From: Halodesulfovibrio aestuarii DSM 17919 = ATCC 29578
GTDB taxonomy: Bacteria > Desulfobacterota > Desulfovibrionia > Desulfovibrionales > Desulfovibrionaceae
Direction of reading: 5' to 3'
NCBI RefSeq assembly: GCF_000384815.1
Contig: NZ_ARQF01000019.1
Location: forward strand, 248,001 to 312,000
DNA length: 64,000 nucleotides
Both the position numbers and the translations under genes were made by a program. Shown here piece after piece: positions 54,791 to 64,000 of this stretch (within the stretch, counting starts at the first letter, position 1; the number at the start of each line of letters is the position of its first letter). A model generated the notes under the pieces. It saw only the letters and a program-made list of their open reading frames with translations, ran no database searches and was not told the DNA's origin.

Positions 54791-55984
54791 CTAGTTGCAG
54801 CAATACTGTTCCCAGGCTTTAACGACAACGAGCGTTGTCAAAATAGCCCGTTCAGGAACGGTGCTGGCCACAAGATATTCATCTACAGAATGCAAATTAC
54901 CGCCAATTGGACCGAGGCCGTCGATTACCGGAATACCCAGCTGCGAAATAAAGTTTGCATCGGAACCACCGCCGCACTGGGCGCATTGGATATCAAACCC
55001 AAAGTCAATGCCTATCTCCTCGATCATTTTGTAAAGTCCGAGTATTGCATCGTTTGTCACCATTGAAGGACGTGCTGTTATTGCTCTTACAACACAGGAT
55101 GTCCCTTTTGTGTACGGCTCTGCAGCAAGCTTCTGCACAGTTTCCCATACCTTGTCGCCACAATCTTTTTGCGTGTACCGGAATTCGACAATTGCACGGG
55201 CTTTTTCAGCTACAGTATTAGCGCCTACACCGCCTTCTATTTTCCCAACATTTACACTTGTTCCTTCCGCAGGATTGTTAAGTTTTTCGTATGCCTGCAC
55301 TTGCTGCGCAAGCTCAAGAATTGCGCTTGCTTTGTCTGCCCCGACACTTCCTGCATGAGCGGCCTTTCCGGTCACTTCCAGTTCAAAGGTCATGCGCCCT
55401 TTTCTGCCAATAACGAGTTCCCCGCCTGCTTTGGTAGATTCGAGAACAAATCCAACTAAACTGTTTTCAGCTTCTTTAAGAATTAGGTCAGAAGAATTGA
55501 TTGAGCCAATCTCTTCATCAGAATTGCAGATCATCACTATAGACATAGCCTGCAACAGCCCCAACGCATCAAGCGCCTTCAAAACATAGAGCCCCTCAAC
55601 AAGTCCGCATTTCATATCTGCCACACCAGGACCGTAATAGTAGGTTCCATCCTGTGTGAAGCTATCGAACCCTAATTCAGGAGGAAAAACGGTATCCATA
55701 TGCCCGCATAAAAGAATGCCTTTCTTCCCTTCCTTATGAAGCGGTGTTTCAATGACAAGGTTATCGCCGACCTTTTCGCAAAATTCCCGCCGAACATGCA
55801 AGCCCATTGCTTCGCACTCTTCCTGAATAACCGAGGCAACGGCATCGACCCCCTTTTTGTTGCCAGTATAGCTATTTATTTCGACTAATCTTTTAAGCAG
55901 TGAAACCATTTCTTGTTCATGCTCGCCAATAAACTCTCGTACTTTGTTAATCACTTTTAATACCTTACTTTTTTCTATTTTCAT
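54791..55984 (-). CDS. M20-family metallopeptidase (carboxypeptidase G2-like)
   Basis: The 397-residue product has the di-zinc motifs of the family: GHMDTVF, GVADMKCG, DEEIGS (catalytic Glu and ligand), and a C-terminal His in GGNLHSVDEY. The dimerisation (lid) domain is around 190-300 (GKAAHAGSVGADKASA). The start is the ATG at 55984, with an in-frame TTG one codon earlier. No signal peptide, so it is cytoplasmic. M20 members of this type remove C-terminal residues, often Glu, or hydrolyse N-acyl amino acids. It is divergent from a peptide ABC transporter operon, suggesting it processes imported peptides. Confidence 0.9.
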   Translation of the reverse strand: MKIEKSKVLKVINKVREFIGEHEQEMVSLLKRLVEINSYTGNKKGVDAVASVIQEECEAMGLHVRREFCEKVGDNLVIETPLHKEGKKGILLCGHMDTVFPPELGFDSFTQDGTYYYGPGVADMKCGLVEGLYVLKALDALGLLQAMSIVMICNSDEEIGSINSSDLILKEAENSLVGFVLESTKAGGELVIGRKGRMTFELEVTGKAAHAGSVGADKASAILELAQQVQAYEKLNNPAEGTSVNVGKIEGGVGANTVAEKARAIVEFRYTQKDCGDKVWETVQKLAAEPYTKGTSCVVRAITARPSMVTNDAILGLYKMIEEIGIDFGFDIQCAQCGGGSDANFISQLGIPVIDGLGPIGGNLHSVDEYLVASTVPERAILTTLVVVKAWEQYCCN

Positions 55985-56081
55985 CAAGACATAACTTACT
56001 TTTTATTGTAGAAAATGTCAGGAAGAGTTAGCTTTTACTGCTAAAAAAATCTTTGAGTTACGCTGAGTTATTTAAGATTTC

Positions 56082-56110
56082 TTGATTATCAAGCTTATTT
56101 TCCGTATAGT
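56082..56110 (+). promoter_or_regulatory. Sigma-70 promoter of the peptide transporter operon
   Basis: TTGATT (56082-56087), a 17-base spacer and TATAGT (56105-56110), about 40 bases before the first gene. Confidence 0.75.
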
Positions 56111-56131
56111 CACTCGATTTTGAGTGAGACT
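56108..56131. promoter_or_regulatory. Inverted repeat at the transcription start (possible operator)
   Basis: TCACTC (56110-56115) and GAGTGA (56122-56127) flank GATTTT and abut the -10 hexamer. A repressor bound here would block the promoter. It could equally be a leader hairpin. Confidence 0.4.
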
Positions 56132-56150
56132 AACAAGCAAGGAGAAATTT

Positions 56151-57722
56151 ATGCGTAATAAATTTATGGCTCTTGTCACCGTCTGCATACTGCTGCTCGC
56201 GTGCGCTTCCGGCGCATTTGCTCAGACACTGACCATCGGTTTAAAAGGCGAACCTACGTCTCTTGATCCACACTTCCACAACGTAACAGCAAACAACGAA
56301 CAAGCAATTTATGTTTTCGACAAACTTATCCGTCAAGATTCACGTCAGAAACTCATGCCGGGGCTCGCTGTTTCCTGGACTCCTGTGAGCGACAACGTCT
56401 GGGAGTTTAAACTCCGCAAAGATGTTACATTCCACGATGGATCTCCGTTTACGGCAGAAGACGTAAAATTTACTATCGAACGTATCCCTACTGTTCCTAA
56501 CAGCCCTTCCTCTTTCACGGGCATGGTTAATGCCATTAAAAAGATTGAAATTGTAGACCCGCTCACCATCCGTTTCCACACTGATGGCCCGGCACCTCTT
56601 CTTCCGCGCAACTTGGCGACCTTCAACATTATTTCCAAAAAATATGGAGAAGGAGCTACTACTGCTGACTTTAACTCCGGTAAAGCAGCTATCGGCACCG
56701 GCCCGTACATGCTGGTTGAATGGAAACGCGGTGACTCCATTATCTACAAACGTAACGATACCTACTGGGGTGAAAAACAGCCTTGGGAAACCATCATTGC
56801 CAAGCCTATTACCAACGACGGCACCCGAGTTGCTGCACTCAAGTCCGGTGATGTTGATCTCATCAACTTTGTTCCGCCGGCAGACGTGGCACATCTTTCC
56901 AAAGACGCTAAGCTCACCCTTGCAAAATCTCCTTCCACCCGTCTCATCTACCTGCACCTTGATTCTGACCGCGATGACACTCCTATGGTCACCGACAACG
57001 ACGGTAACAAAATAAAAAACCCATTGAAAGACGTACGGGTACGTAAGGCAATTTCAAAAGCAATTAACCGTAAAGCCATTGCTGCACGCATTATGGACGG
57101 TCTTGCTGTTCCTGCTGCTCAGATGCTCCCCGACGGTTACGAAGGCACCAGTACAACACTAAAACCTGAAGCATACGACCCTAAAGGCGCTAAAGCTCTG
57201 CTTGCTGAAGCCGGCTACCCTGATGGGTTCAAAATAACCATTCACGGCCCTAATGACCGTTACGTAAACGATGGCGATATTACACAGGCAATTGCACAGA
57301 TGCTTACTAAAGTTGGCATTAAAACCGAAGTAAACACCATGCCAAAGAGCGTATACTTCGGCAAAGCTTCTAAACTGGAATTCAGCCTGATGCTCGTTGG
57401 CTGGGCTACAGACACCGGAGAGCACTCTAACTGCCTCAGCGCGCTGCTCCATACCTACGATAAAGACAAAGGCTTCGGTTCTTCAAACCGTGGTCGTTAC
57501 TCCAATCCAAAAGTTGATCAGCTGCTTGAAGAAGCACTCGTTACAGTTGAACCTAAAAAGCATAATGAACTGCTCGTAGAGGCTGTTGAACTTGGGCTGG
57601 GTGATGTTGGTATCGTGCCTATCCACTATCAGGTAAACGTATGGGCAATGAAAAAAGACCTGAATTACAAAGGTCGTACTGACGGTTACACTCTTCCACG
57701 TGCTATAAGCGTTGCTGATTAG
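56151..57722 (+). CDS. Peptide ABC transporter substrate-binding protein (SBP_bac_5, DppA/OppA-like)
   Basis: About 523 residues from the ATG at 56151, behind AAGGAG; the frame opens at 56124, but that start would precede the ribosome-binding site. It has a signal peptide (MRNKFMALVTVCILLLACAS...) and the family-5 binding-protein domain (LKGEPTSLDPHFHN, WEFKLRKDVTFHDGSPFTAEDV, VRKAISKAINRKAI). Proteins of this type collect di- or oligopeptides, or nickel chelates, in the periplasm. First gene of a five-gene operon. A strong hairpin follows it. Confidence 0.93.
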   Translation: MRNKFMALVTVCILLLACASGAFAQTLTIGLKGEPTSLDPHFHNVTANNEQAIYVFDKLIRQDSRQKLMPGLAVSWTPVSDNVWEFKLRKDVTFHDGSPFTAEDVKFTIERIPTVPNSPSSFTGMVNAIKKIEIVDPLTIRFHTDGPAPLLPRNLATFNIISKKYGEGATTADFNSGKAAIGTGPYMLVEWKRGDSIIYKRNDTYWGEKQPWETIIAKPITNDGTRVAALKSGDVDLINFVPPADVAHLSKDAKLTLAKSPSTRLIYLHLDSDRDDTPMVTDNDGNKIKNPLKDVRVRKAISKAINRKAIAARIMDGLAVPAAQMLPDGYEGTSTTLKPEAYDPKGAKALLAEAGYPDGFKITIHGPNDRYVNDGDITQAIAQMLTKVGIKTEVNTMPKSVYFGKASKLEFSLMLVGWATDTGEHSNCLSALLHTYDKDKGFGSSNRGRYSNPKVDQLLEEALVTVEPKKHNELLVEAVELGLGDVGIVPIHYQVNVWAMKKDLNYKGRTDGYTLPRAISVAD

Positions 57723-57790
57723 CACGTTAGGTTAACTTGCACCGTGGCATAGCTGTCGCTGAGAACAAGTTACTCTTATTGTTCTAAATC

Positions 57791-57819
57791 TGAAGGGGCG
57801 TGGACATCACGCCCCTTCA
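57791..57819 (+). terminator. Intra-operon hairpin after the binding-protein gene
   Basis: GAAGGGGCGTG (57792-57802) pairs perfectly with CACGCCCCTTC (57808-57818). No strong T-run follows. Probably a stability element or partial terminator that lets the binding protein be made in excess over the permease. Confidence 0.65.
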
Positions 57820-57861
57820 GCCTGTTATATTCCTTTTGGCTTCTTTGGAGCGTCATCTTTT

Positions 57862-58836
57862 ATGCTCGCTTTCCTGATACGTCGCATTTCGCAGAGCGCT
57901 GTCGTTCTGCTCGTTATGTCCCTATTGGTTTTCGTGGGGGTATTCTACATCGGTAACCCTATCGACATTCTGATTGCACCTGATGCATCACCGGCTGAAT
58001 ACGCACGTGCTGTCCATGACCTCGGACTGGATAAACCACTGTGGGAACAGTACGGAATCTTCCTGAAAGGTGCACTGCATGGCGATTTTGGCAACTCCTT
58101 TGTGTACAACGAACCGGCACTCAAGGTTATTCTTGATCGGCTTCCGGCGACACTGGAACTTGCGTTTGCTGCTATGCTTATCGCTGTAATTTTTGGTATT
58201 CCGCTCGGTATGGTCGCCGGTATGAAAGCAAACCACTGGATTGGACGTAACATTATGCGTTTCTCAATTCTTGGTTTCAGCCTTCCTACATTCTGGGTAG
58301 GGCTTATGCTTATTATCATATTTTCAGTGCATCTAAACTGGCTGCCCTCGGGAGGTCGGGGTGAAACGGTTATGTTGTTAGGTATACCGGTAAGCTTCCT
58401 GACACTTGGCGGTCTTGCGCATCTTATTTTGCCAGCCACCAACCTCGCCCTCTTTAAAACGTCTCTTGCCATCCGCCTTACCCGCGCCGGTGTGCAGGAA
58501 AACATGCAGATGGACTATGTTAAATTTGCCCGCGCAAAAGGTTTGCCGGAAACCCGCGTTATCGGACTGCATGTTATGAAAAACATCATGATTCCTGTTG
58601 TCACAGTTCTCGGTATGGAGTTCGGCAGTCTTATCGCCTTCGCTGTTGTTACCGAAACCATATTTGCATGGCCGGGAATGGGTAAGCTGGTTATCGACTC
58701 CATCGGCGTACTAGATCGTCCCATTATCGTTGCCTACCTGCTGATCACTGTAACAATGTTCATCATCATTAACCTGATTGTGGACATTCTGTATTCCATT
58801 CTTGACCCGCGCGTACGCCTCGGTCAGGAACGATAA
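57862..58836 (+). CDS. Peptide ABC transporter permease DppB/OppB-like
   Basis: The 324-residue inner-membrane permease has six helices and the family N-terminus (LAFLIRRISQSAVVLLVMSL). The coupling EAA-like loop (DYVKFARAKGLPETRVIGLH) binds the ATPase subunits. The first two-thirds form the BPD_transp_1 domain; the conserved TETIFAWPGMGKLVI stretch is near residue 260. It is followed by the second permease after 16 bases. Confidence 0.95.
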   Translation: MLAFLIRRISQSAVVLLVMSLLVFVGVFYIGNPIDILIAPDASPAEYARAVHDLGLDKPLWEQYGIFLKGALHGDFGNSFVYNEPALKVILDRLPATLELAFAAMLIAVIFGIPLGMVAGMKANHWIGRNIMRFSILGFSLPTFWVGLMLIIIFSVHLNWLPSGGRGETVMLLGIPVSFLTLGGLAHLILPATNLALFKTSLAIRLTRAGVQENMQMDYVKFARAKGLPETRVIGLHVMKNIMIPVVTVLGMEFGSLIAFAVVTETIFAWPGMGKLVIDSIGVLDRPIIVAYLLITVTMFIIINLIVDILYSILDPRVRLGQER

Positions 58837-58852
58837 CCGCAAGGAATCTGAC

Positions 58853-59776
58853 ATGGCAGAAAATACAACTGAAGCTATTCCTCAGGATCCAGCGGTTCAA
58901 GACGAATCTCTGTTCCTGCAGGCAGTAAAAGAATTTTTTGAAAACCGCGTGGCTGCACTGGGTCTGGTCATTCTCCTTTTTATGGTCGGCGTTGCACTTT
59001 TAGCACCCTACATTGCCCCGCAGAATCCGTACGACCTTATGTCCATTGACATTATGGACGGCAAGCTCGCTCCGGGTTCCACTTCATTTGACGGATCAAT
59101 TTCGTACTGGCTCGGTACTGACACCCAAGGGCGGGACATGTTCAGTTCCATCCTTTACGGATTGCGTATTTCTCTCGGCGTAGGTGTTGTCTCAACACTG
59201 GTGGCACTTGTTATCGGTGCAATTATCGGTCTTTGGGCCGCCTATGTCGGTGGAAAAACTGACGCCATCATCATGCGTATTGTTGACTTACAGCTCAGCT
59301 TTCCGGCTATTCTTGTGGCACTCATCCTGCTGGCTATTCTCGGTAAAGGGGTTGATAAAATCATTCTCGCACTGATTCTTGTACAGTGGGCTTACTACGC
59401 GCGTGCTATCCGTTCCAACGTTCTTGTTGAACGGGGTAAGGAGTATGTTGAAGCGGCGAAGTGCCTTGCTTTACCACAACGCAGGATCATGTTCTCACAT
59501 GTATTACCCAACTGCACCCCTGAGCTCATTGTAATCTCAACCGTAAAAGTCGCGAGTGCCATTGCGCTTGAAGCAACCCTCTCCTTCCTTGGACTCGGTA
59601 TGCCTATCACCGAGCCATCTTTGGGTCTGCTTATTTCGAACGGTTTCAAGTACCTGCAAAGCGGGTACTACTGGATTAGCTTTTATCCGGGCGTTGCCCT
59701 GCTTATCCTTATTGTAAGCATCAACCTTGTTGGTGACAGATTACGTGATGTCCTGAACCCGAGGTTAAAACGATGA
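58853..59776 (+). CDS. Peptide ABC transporter permease DppC/OppC-like
   Basis: About 307 residues from the ATG at 58853 (AAGGAA upstream); an upstream in-frame ATG at 58778 lies inside dppB. It has an N-terminal OppC-like segment (FFENRVAALGLVILLFMVGV), the LGTDTQGRDMFSSILYG motif and the EAA loop (EYVEAAKCLALPQRRIMFSH). Pairs with the previous permease. Its stop overlaps the next start (ATGA). Confidence 0.95.
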   Translation: MAENTTEAIPQDPAVQDESLFLQAVKEFFENRVAALGLVILLFMVGVALLAPYIAPQNPYDLMSIDIMDGKLAPGSTSFDGSISYWLGTDTQGRDMFSSILYGLRISLGVGVVSTLVALVIGAIIGLWAAYVGGKTDAIIMRIVDLQLSFPAILVALILLAILGKGVDKIILALILVQWAYYARAIRSNVLVERGKEYVEAAKCLALPQRRIMFSHVLPNCTPELIVISTVKVASAIALEATLSFLGLGMPITEPSLGLLISNGFKYLQSGYYWISFYPGVALLILIVSINLVGDRLRDVLNPRLKR

Positions 59777-60738
59777 GCACTCCACTACTTGAAATCAGCA
59801 ATCTTAAAACACACTTCTTCACCCGTGCCGGTGTAGCAAAAGCTGTTAACGGCATTTCCCTCACCATTGAGAAAGGAGAGGTTGTGGGTATTGTTGGAGA
59901 ATCCGGCAGCGGCAAGTCCGTAACTGGGTTTTCCATTATGGGACTTGTGGATGAACCGGGGCGAGTCGTTGCCGGATCTATAAAATTTAAAGGTCGTGAA
60001 CTGCTGACACAGACAGTTGATGAATGGCGAAATTTCCGTGGAAACAACGTTGCGATGATATTTCAAGACCCGATGATGACCCTGAACCCTGTCCTTCGCA
60101 TAGACACACAAATGATCGAAGCAGTGCGATGCCATAAAACAGTCAGCAAAAAAGAAGCGCGAAAGCGTGCAGTTGAAGCACTGGCAATGGTAGGCATTCC
60201 TTCTCCTGAAGAACGCGTTAAAGCGTACCCCCATCAGTTTTCCGGCGGTATGCGCCAGCGTGTTGCCATTGCAACCGGTCTGCTGAATCGCCCAGACCTC
60301 ATAATTGCAGACGAACCCACAACTGCGCTGGACGTAACAATTCAGAGTCAGATTCTATCTGAAATGCAGCAACTTTGCCGCAAAACAGACATGTCACTCA
60401 TGTGGATTACACATGACCTTACCGTTATTGCGGGACTGGCAAACCGCGTAGCAGTTATGTACGCAGGAAAGATTATTGAGGAAGGCACTGTCGAAGCTGT
60501 CTTAGATCACCCGCTGCACCCGTATACGGAAGGCCTTGTGGGTTCTGTACCAAGCCGCAATCACCGAGGAAAACCGCTCTATCAGATACCGGGAATGACT
60601 CCGTCTCTTATAAATCTACCTGAAGGCTGTTCCTTCCGCATGCGCTGCCCTAAGGCGACGAGTGCATGTTTAAGCGAACCACCTGTAACAGATCTAGCCG
60701 ACGGACGCCGTGTCTGCTGCTTCCACCCAAACCTGTAA
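59773..60738 (+). CDS. Peptide ABC transporter ATPase DppD/OppD-like
   Basis: The 321-residue product has Walker [10 protein letters not shown]-loop ([11 protein letters not shown]), signature FSGGMRQR, Walker B ([12 protein letters not shown]) and H-loop (ITHDL). The C-terminal oligopeptide/dipeptide domain carries the Cys cluster ([14 protein letters not shown]) seen in this family, which may bind an iron-sulfur cluster. Overlaps dppC by four bases, indicating coupling. Confidence 0.95.
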   Translation: MSTPLLEISNLKTHFFTRAGVAKAVNGISLTIEKGEVVGIVGESGSGKSVTGFSIMGLVDEPGRVVAGSIKFKGRELLTQTVDEWRNFRGNNVAMIFQDPMMTLNPVLRIDTQMIEAVRCHKTVSKKEARKRAVEALAMVGIPSPEERVKAYPHQFSGGMRQRVAIATGLLNRPDLIIADEPTTALDVTIQSQILSEMQQLCRKTDMSLMWITHDLTVIAGLANRVAVMYAGKIIEEGTVEAVLDHPLHPYTEGLVGSVPSRNHRGKPLYQIPGMTPSLINLPEGCSFRMRCPKATSACLSEPPVTDLADGRRVCCFHPNL

Positions 60739-60759
60739 CTCATGCACTGGAAACGTTTT

Positions 60760-61767
60760 ATGAACGAAAACAATACACCATATCTTCAATGTGAAGGATT
60801 AAGCCGTGCTTTTGTCAAAAAGCTCGACTTTGCCGGACGTATTGCCCGTTCCCTTGGTTCCAACATGCGTGAGGAACGGGTACAGGCAGTAGATTCCGTA
60901 GATCTCTCCGTAATGCCGGGAGAAGTCCTCGGGCTTGTAGGGGAATCCGGTTGTGGTAAATCCACTCTTGGCAGAATGCTGTGCGGTATTCTTCCACGCA
61001 GTGAGGGAAAAATTTATTACAAGGGACAAGATGTTGATACGCTGAAAGGACAAGCCCTTAAAGAGTACAACGTTAACGTACAAATGATTTTTCAGGATCC
61101 GTTTGCGTCACTCAACCCGCGCAAGCGCGTTCGTAAAATTATCGGTGAGGCACCTCTGTTCCATAAGCTGACTACTTCTTCAGAACTCAATGACTACCTT
61201 GCGAAAGTAATGCTGCGCTGTGGACTTGATCCATCGTACACGCACCGCTATCCGCACCAGTTCTCAGGCGGTCAGCGCCAGCGCATCGGCATTGCCCGCG
61301 CAATGGCTGTGCAGCCGGAATGTCTTGTCTGTGATGAATCTGTTGCAGCGCTCGATGTATCCATTCAGGCACAAATTTTAAACCTGTTCATGGAACTGCG
61401 TAACGAGTTAAACCTGACATGTTTATTCATCAGCCATGATCTCGGTGTGGTAGAACACATTTCCGATAGAATTGCGGTTATGTATCTTGGACGCGTCGTT
61501 GAAGTTGCGTCAGTAGACGATATTTTCAATAACCCGTTCCACCCGTACACCAAAGCGCTGCTGAATGAAGTACCGCGCCTTGACCGTCGCGGGGTTGATT
61601 TCACCCCTCTCGAGGGGGAAATTCCTTCTCCACTTGACCCGCCTTCCGGATGTCATTTCCATCCGCGTTGCCCACGCGTCATGGACATCTGTAAAACTGA
61701 AAAACCGGTAGATACAGAGGTAGCACCGGGGCGTAGAGTATGTTGCCACTTGACCACCATGCCATAA
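60760..61767 (+). CDS. Peptide ABC transporter ATPase DppF/OppF-like
   Basis: About 335 residues from the ATG at 60760 (GGAAA upstream); an ATG six codons earlier has no ribosome-binding site. Walker A GESGCGKS, signature FSGGQRQR, Walker B (CLVCDESVAALD), H-loop (ISHDL), and the C-terminal CHFHPRCPRVMDIC cluster. Partner of DppD; last gene of the operon, followed by a strong terminator. Confidence 0.95.
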   Translation: MNENNTPYLQCEGLSRAFVKKLDFAGRIARSLGSNMREERVQAVDSVDLSVMPGEVLGLVGESGCGKSTLGRMLCGILPRSEGKIYYKGQDVDTLKGQALKEYNVNVQMIFQDPFASLNPRKRVRKIIGEAPLFHKLTTSSELNDYLAKVMLRCGLDPSYTHRYPHQFSGGQRQRIGIARAMAVQPECLVCDESVAALDVSIQAQILNLFMELRNELNLTCLFISHDLGVVEHISDRIAVMYLGRVVEVASVDDIFNNPFHPYTKALLNEVPRLDRRGVDFTPLEGEIPSPLDPPSGCHFHPRCPRVMDICKTEKPVDTEVAPGRRVCCHLTTMP

Positions 61768-61786
61768 CATTACCATCTATCATGTG

Positions 61787-61842
61787 ATTGCTGTATAAAA
61801 AAACGGCTCTGTTAAAACAGAGCCGTTTTTTTATACAGCAAT
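61787..61842 (+). terminator. Terminator of the peptide transporter operon (27-base perfect arms)
   Basis: Arms 61787-61813 and 61816-61842 are perfectly complementary with a two-base centre. The core CGGCTCTGTT stem is flanked by A7 and T7 runs. Confidence 0.93.
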
Positions 61843-62266
61843 CTATTCATGCAAAAATAGACTATTAACTATAGCGCACAACAAATATTCTTTTTTAAAA
61901 ACGATATTTTTGCGTACGGGTACACTCTTAACCATTAGTAAAAGTACTATTAATACATTTTTACAACTTACTACACCTATTCCTTATTACTACATTAACA
62001 CAATACTCTTCAACTCCCCATATCAGAACTGTAAAAAGCTTTTTTCATTTTCTTACATAGTACACACTTAAAAATGTAAAAGCACACCCTGCTCCTTAAA
62101 GTAAAAGAGGGAATCCACCGAAAAGCATTAATAAGGCAAGACAACAATATGAAAAAACACCGTTATAGCATTTTAAAACATAATGCTATTTCATTCCTGT
62201 CATATTGCTTCATTAAAATAGCCTTAGTCTTGTGCTATACACAAAAATCATCAACGGGAGGGGGGG
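61843..62266. other. Intergenic region upstream of the chemoreceptor gene
   Basis: About 420 very AT-rich bases. It must contain the chemoreceptor promoter, but I saw no convincing motif. It ends in a G7 run (62260-62266) directly before the ATG, within the ribosome-binding site. Confidence 0.4.
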
Positions 62267-64000
62267 ATGAAGTTTAAATCTCTTAAAGTGAAACTTCTTT
62301 TAATTATTTCATGCTGTTCAATAGTATTCATAGGGGCCTTGCTGGCTGTATCCATTAATTTTACACGGACAGCAGCTATAGAAACTGCCCGTGTGATGAC
62401 ACAAGATGCTGCAGAAAAACAGGCATCACTCGTTAAACGAGAATTTGATGAAGGTTTCGCAACAGCCCGTACTCTGGCAAACACAGTTGAAGGCATAAAA
62501 GCCTTCTCTGATAGACCAGATCGTGACCATCTCTCGGCTATTATGAAACAAATCGCGCTAAAACAAAATCGACTCTACGGTGTCTGGATGGCAACTGAGT
62601 CCATGAAATTTGACGGAAGAGACAGCCAATATACAGATGACGGTAAATTCAGCAGTCCTGACGGCAGGTTTGTCCCGTATTGGAGCAAGCCGGACGGAAC
62701 AATGACATTAGCACCATGTAGCACCTTAAACGGGACATGGTACACGTATAGCCGCGACACCCGTGAAGAATCTGCGACGGTTGTAACAGAATACACCAGC
62801 AATTCCGGTTTAAAATTCAGCGTTTCCAGCCTTTCCGTACCGGTTATCGTTGATAATAACGTTATCGGTGTTGTCGGAGTCGATTTATCCGCTGATTTTT
62901 TAACTGGTATTGTTAATAATATCTCTGCATTTAACGGCAACTGCACCATGAGCTTAATTGCCTCTGACGGAACTATTCAGGCCGCAACTCGACTGCCTGA
63001 GCTGTTTGGTAAATCTTTCGCGTCATCCGTCCAAGGAGGTGCACCACTCTTGCAAAAAGCAATGCATGGTGAGATCTCTGTTAGTGAAACAGCTGAAGAA
63101 TTACGTGTGCTGGTACCTGTAACATTAGGCAACGCCAAAAAGAACTGGGTTGTGTCTTTGGCTGTTCCAATGGATATTGTTCTAGCAAATGCAAACGAGA
63201 TTACGAACACTCTTATCATAACCGGAGTTGCAGGCATTTTGATTGCACTCGCAGGTATCTTCTACCTTGTTGGGCTCATTTCTCGTCCAATAATAGAAAC
63301 GTCCTCTGTTATTTCCAAAATTGCTGAAGGTGATCTTACTGTTCGCTGTCATCCAAAAGGACAAGATGAAATCGCTGAAATGCAGAACGCTGTAAACAGC
63401 ATGGCAAGTACTCTTCAGAAAAACATGGAAGAAATTGATGAAAATATGAAGGAAGTCCAGCTTCGCTCTGAGGAAGCTGAACGTGCTACAGCCAAAGCAG
63501 AACAGGCACAGGAGGAAGCTGCCAAAGCGCATCGTAATGGTCAGCTTGCTGCTGCCGGTCAGCTGGAAGTACTCGTAGACAACCTGACAAATGTTTCTTC
63601 TGAGCTTGATACACAGGTACGCACCACCTCTGAAGGCGTTGAGCAGCAAAATTCACGAAACAGTGAAACAGCAACCGCCATGGAAGAAATGAACAGCACC
63701 ATTCTGGAAGTTGCACGAAATGCTTCCGAAGCGGCAACCAGTGTCGAGGCTGTATACCACGAAGCACAATCCGGCCTTGAGGTTGTTGGAGAATCTGTTT
63801 CTACGATTCAAAATGTCTACTCACTCAGTGAACATCTCAAAGATGAAATGGGAAAATTAGGCGGGCAGGTTGAATCCATCAGCGATATTCTCAATGTTAT
63901 CAGCGACATTGCAGACCAGACAAACCTGCTGGCGTTGAACGCAGCAATTGAAGCTGCACGGGCCGGTGATGCGGGACGTGGATTCGCAGTAGTTGCTGAT
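62267..64000 (+). CDS. Methyl-accepting chemotaxis protein (partial, 3' end outside window)
   Basis: 578 codons are open from the ATG at 62267 to the right edge. Visible: N-terminal membrane helix (about 8-32), periplasmic dCache-type sensor (about 45-285; [34 protein letters not shown]), second helix (about 308-330), HAMP ([20 protein letters not shown]) and the start of the signalling domain up to the conserved hairpin tip ([19 protein letters not shown]). dCache receptors of this kind often bind amino acids or carboxylates. The ligand cannot be read here. The last residues and the adaptation tail are missing. Confidence 0.93.
   Translation, partial: MKFKSLKVKLLLIISCCSIVFIGALLAVSINFTRTAAIETARVMTQDAAEKQASLVKREFDEGFATARTLANTVEGIKAFSDRPDRDHLSAIMKQIALKQNRLYGVWMATESMKFDGRDSQYTDDGKFSSPDGRFVPYWSKPDGTMTLAPCSTLNGTWYTYSRDTREESATVVTEYTSNSGLKFSVSSLSVPVIVDNNVIGVVGVDLSADFLTGIVNNISAFNGNCTMSLIASDGTIQAATRLPELFGKSFASSVQGGAPLLQKAMHGEISVSETAEELRVLVPVTLGNAKKNWVVSLAVPMDIVLANANEITNTLIITGVAGILIALAGIFYLVGLISRPIIETSSVISKIAEGDLTVRCHPKGQDEIAEMQNAVNSMASTLQKNMEEIDENMKEVQLRSEEAERATAKAEQAQEEAAKAHRNGQLAAAGQLEVLVDNLTNVSSELDTQVRTTSEGVEQQNSRNSETATAMEEMNSTILEVARNASEAATSVEAVYHEAQSGLEVVGESVSTIQNVYSLSEHLKDEMGKLGGQVESISDILNVISDIADQTNLLALNAAIEAARAGDAGRGFAVVAD

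Overview
The window looks like part of the chromosome of a marine, sulfite/sulfate-reducing member of the Desulfovibrionaceae, close in style to Halodesulfovibrio/Desulfovibrio. This is an inference from gene content, without a database search. The pointers are a glycyl-radical isethionate sulfite-lyase with a TRAP transporter, several sigma-54-dependent control circuits, a delta-proteobacterial type II secretion cluster with a GspN-type protein, and moderate, slightly AT-rich composition.

Layout. 1-2138 (-): MscS-type channel, cut by the left edge. 2736-3800: CorA. 4017-11383: a malate module made of a hybrid sensor kinase with a periplasmic ABC-type sensor, a sigma-54 response regulator, a 2-hydroxycarboxylate symporter and malic enzyme; the symporter has a canonical -24/-12 promoter and a long 5'-leader hairpin. 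11617-25000: a surface-protein region with a subtilase, a very small CPBP-family intramembrane protease, and two giant tandem-duplicated PKD/Ig-repeat proteins. All three large proteins end in a Gly-rich stretch, a Cys, a hydrophobic helix and a basic tail. 25243-40307: a type II secretion (T2SS) cluster in three blocks: gspL-M-AB-G-H-(TPR lipoprotein)-F on +, gspC-D-E-N on -, gspI-J-K on +. 40349-43909: small lipoprotein, tRNA-Glu and tRNA-Gln, TetR regulator, DUF4037/DUF4125 pair. 44245-54385: isethionate locus with a TauE-type exporter, PAS/sigma-54 activator, activating enzyme IslB, fused TRAP DctQM and DctP on -, and islA divergent on +. Two sigma-54 promoters flank an intergenic region carrying repeated TTGCAT/ATGCAA palindromes. 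54791-61767: M20 peptidase divergent from a five-gene Dpp/Opp-type peptide ABC transporter operon. 62267-64000: methyl-accepting chemotaxis protein, cut by the right edge.

How the parts fit. The most distinctive system is 11.6-40.3 kb. A Cys-containing C-terminal sorting signal (JDVT-CTERM-like), its probable processing protease (MrtJ-like CPBP glutamic protease), three large substrates and a nearly complete T2SS lie together, which suggests a self-contained pathway for secretion followed by surface attachment. The subtilase gene carries an 11-G homopolymer immediately before the sorting Cys and a 9-C tract upstream, so slipped-strand changes could switch it between anchored and truncated or unanchored forms. 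The isethionate locus supplies sulfite as respiratory electron acceptor plus acetaldehyde. The malate module shows a complete sensor-to-promoter circuit.
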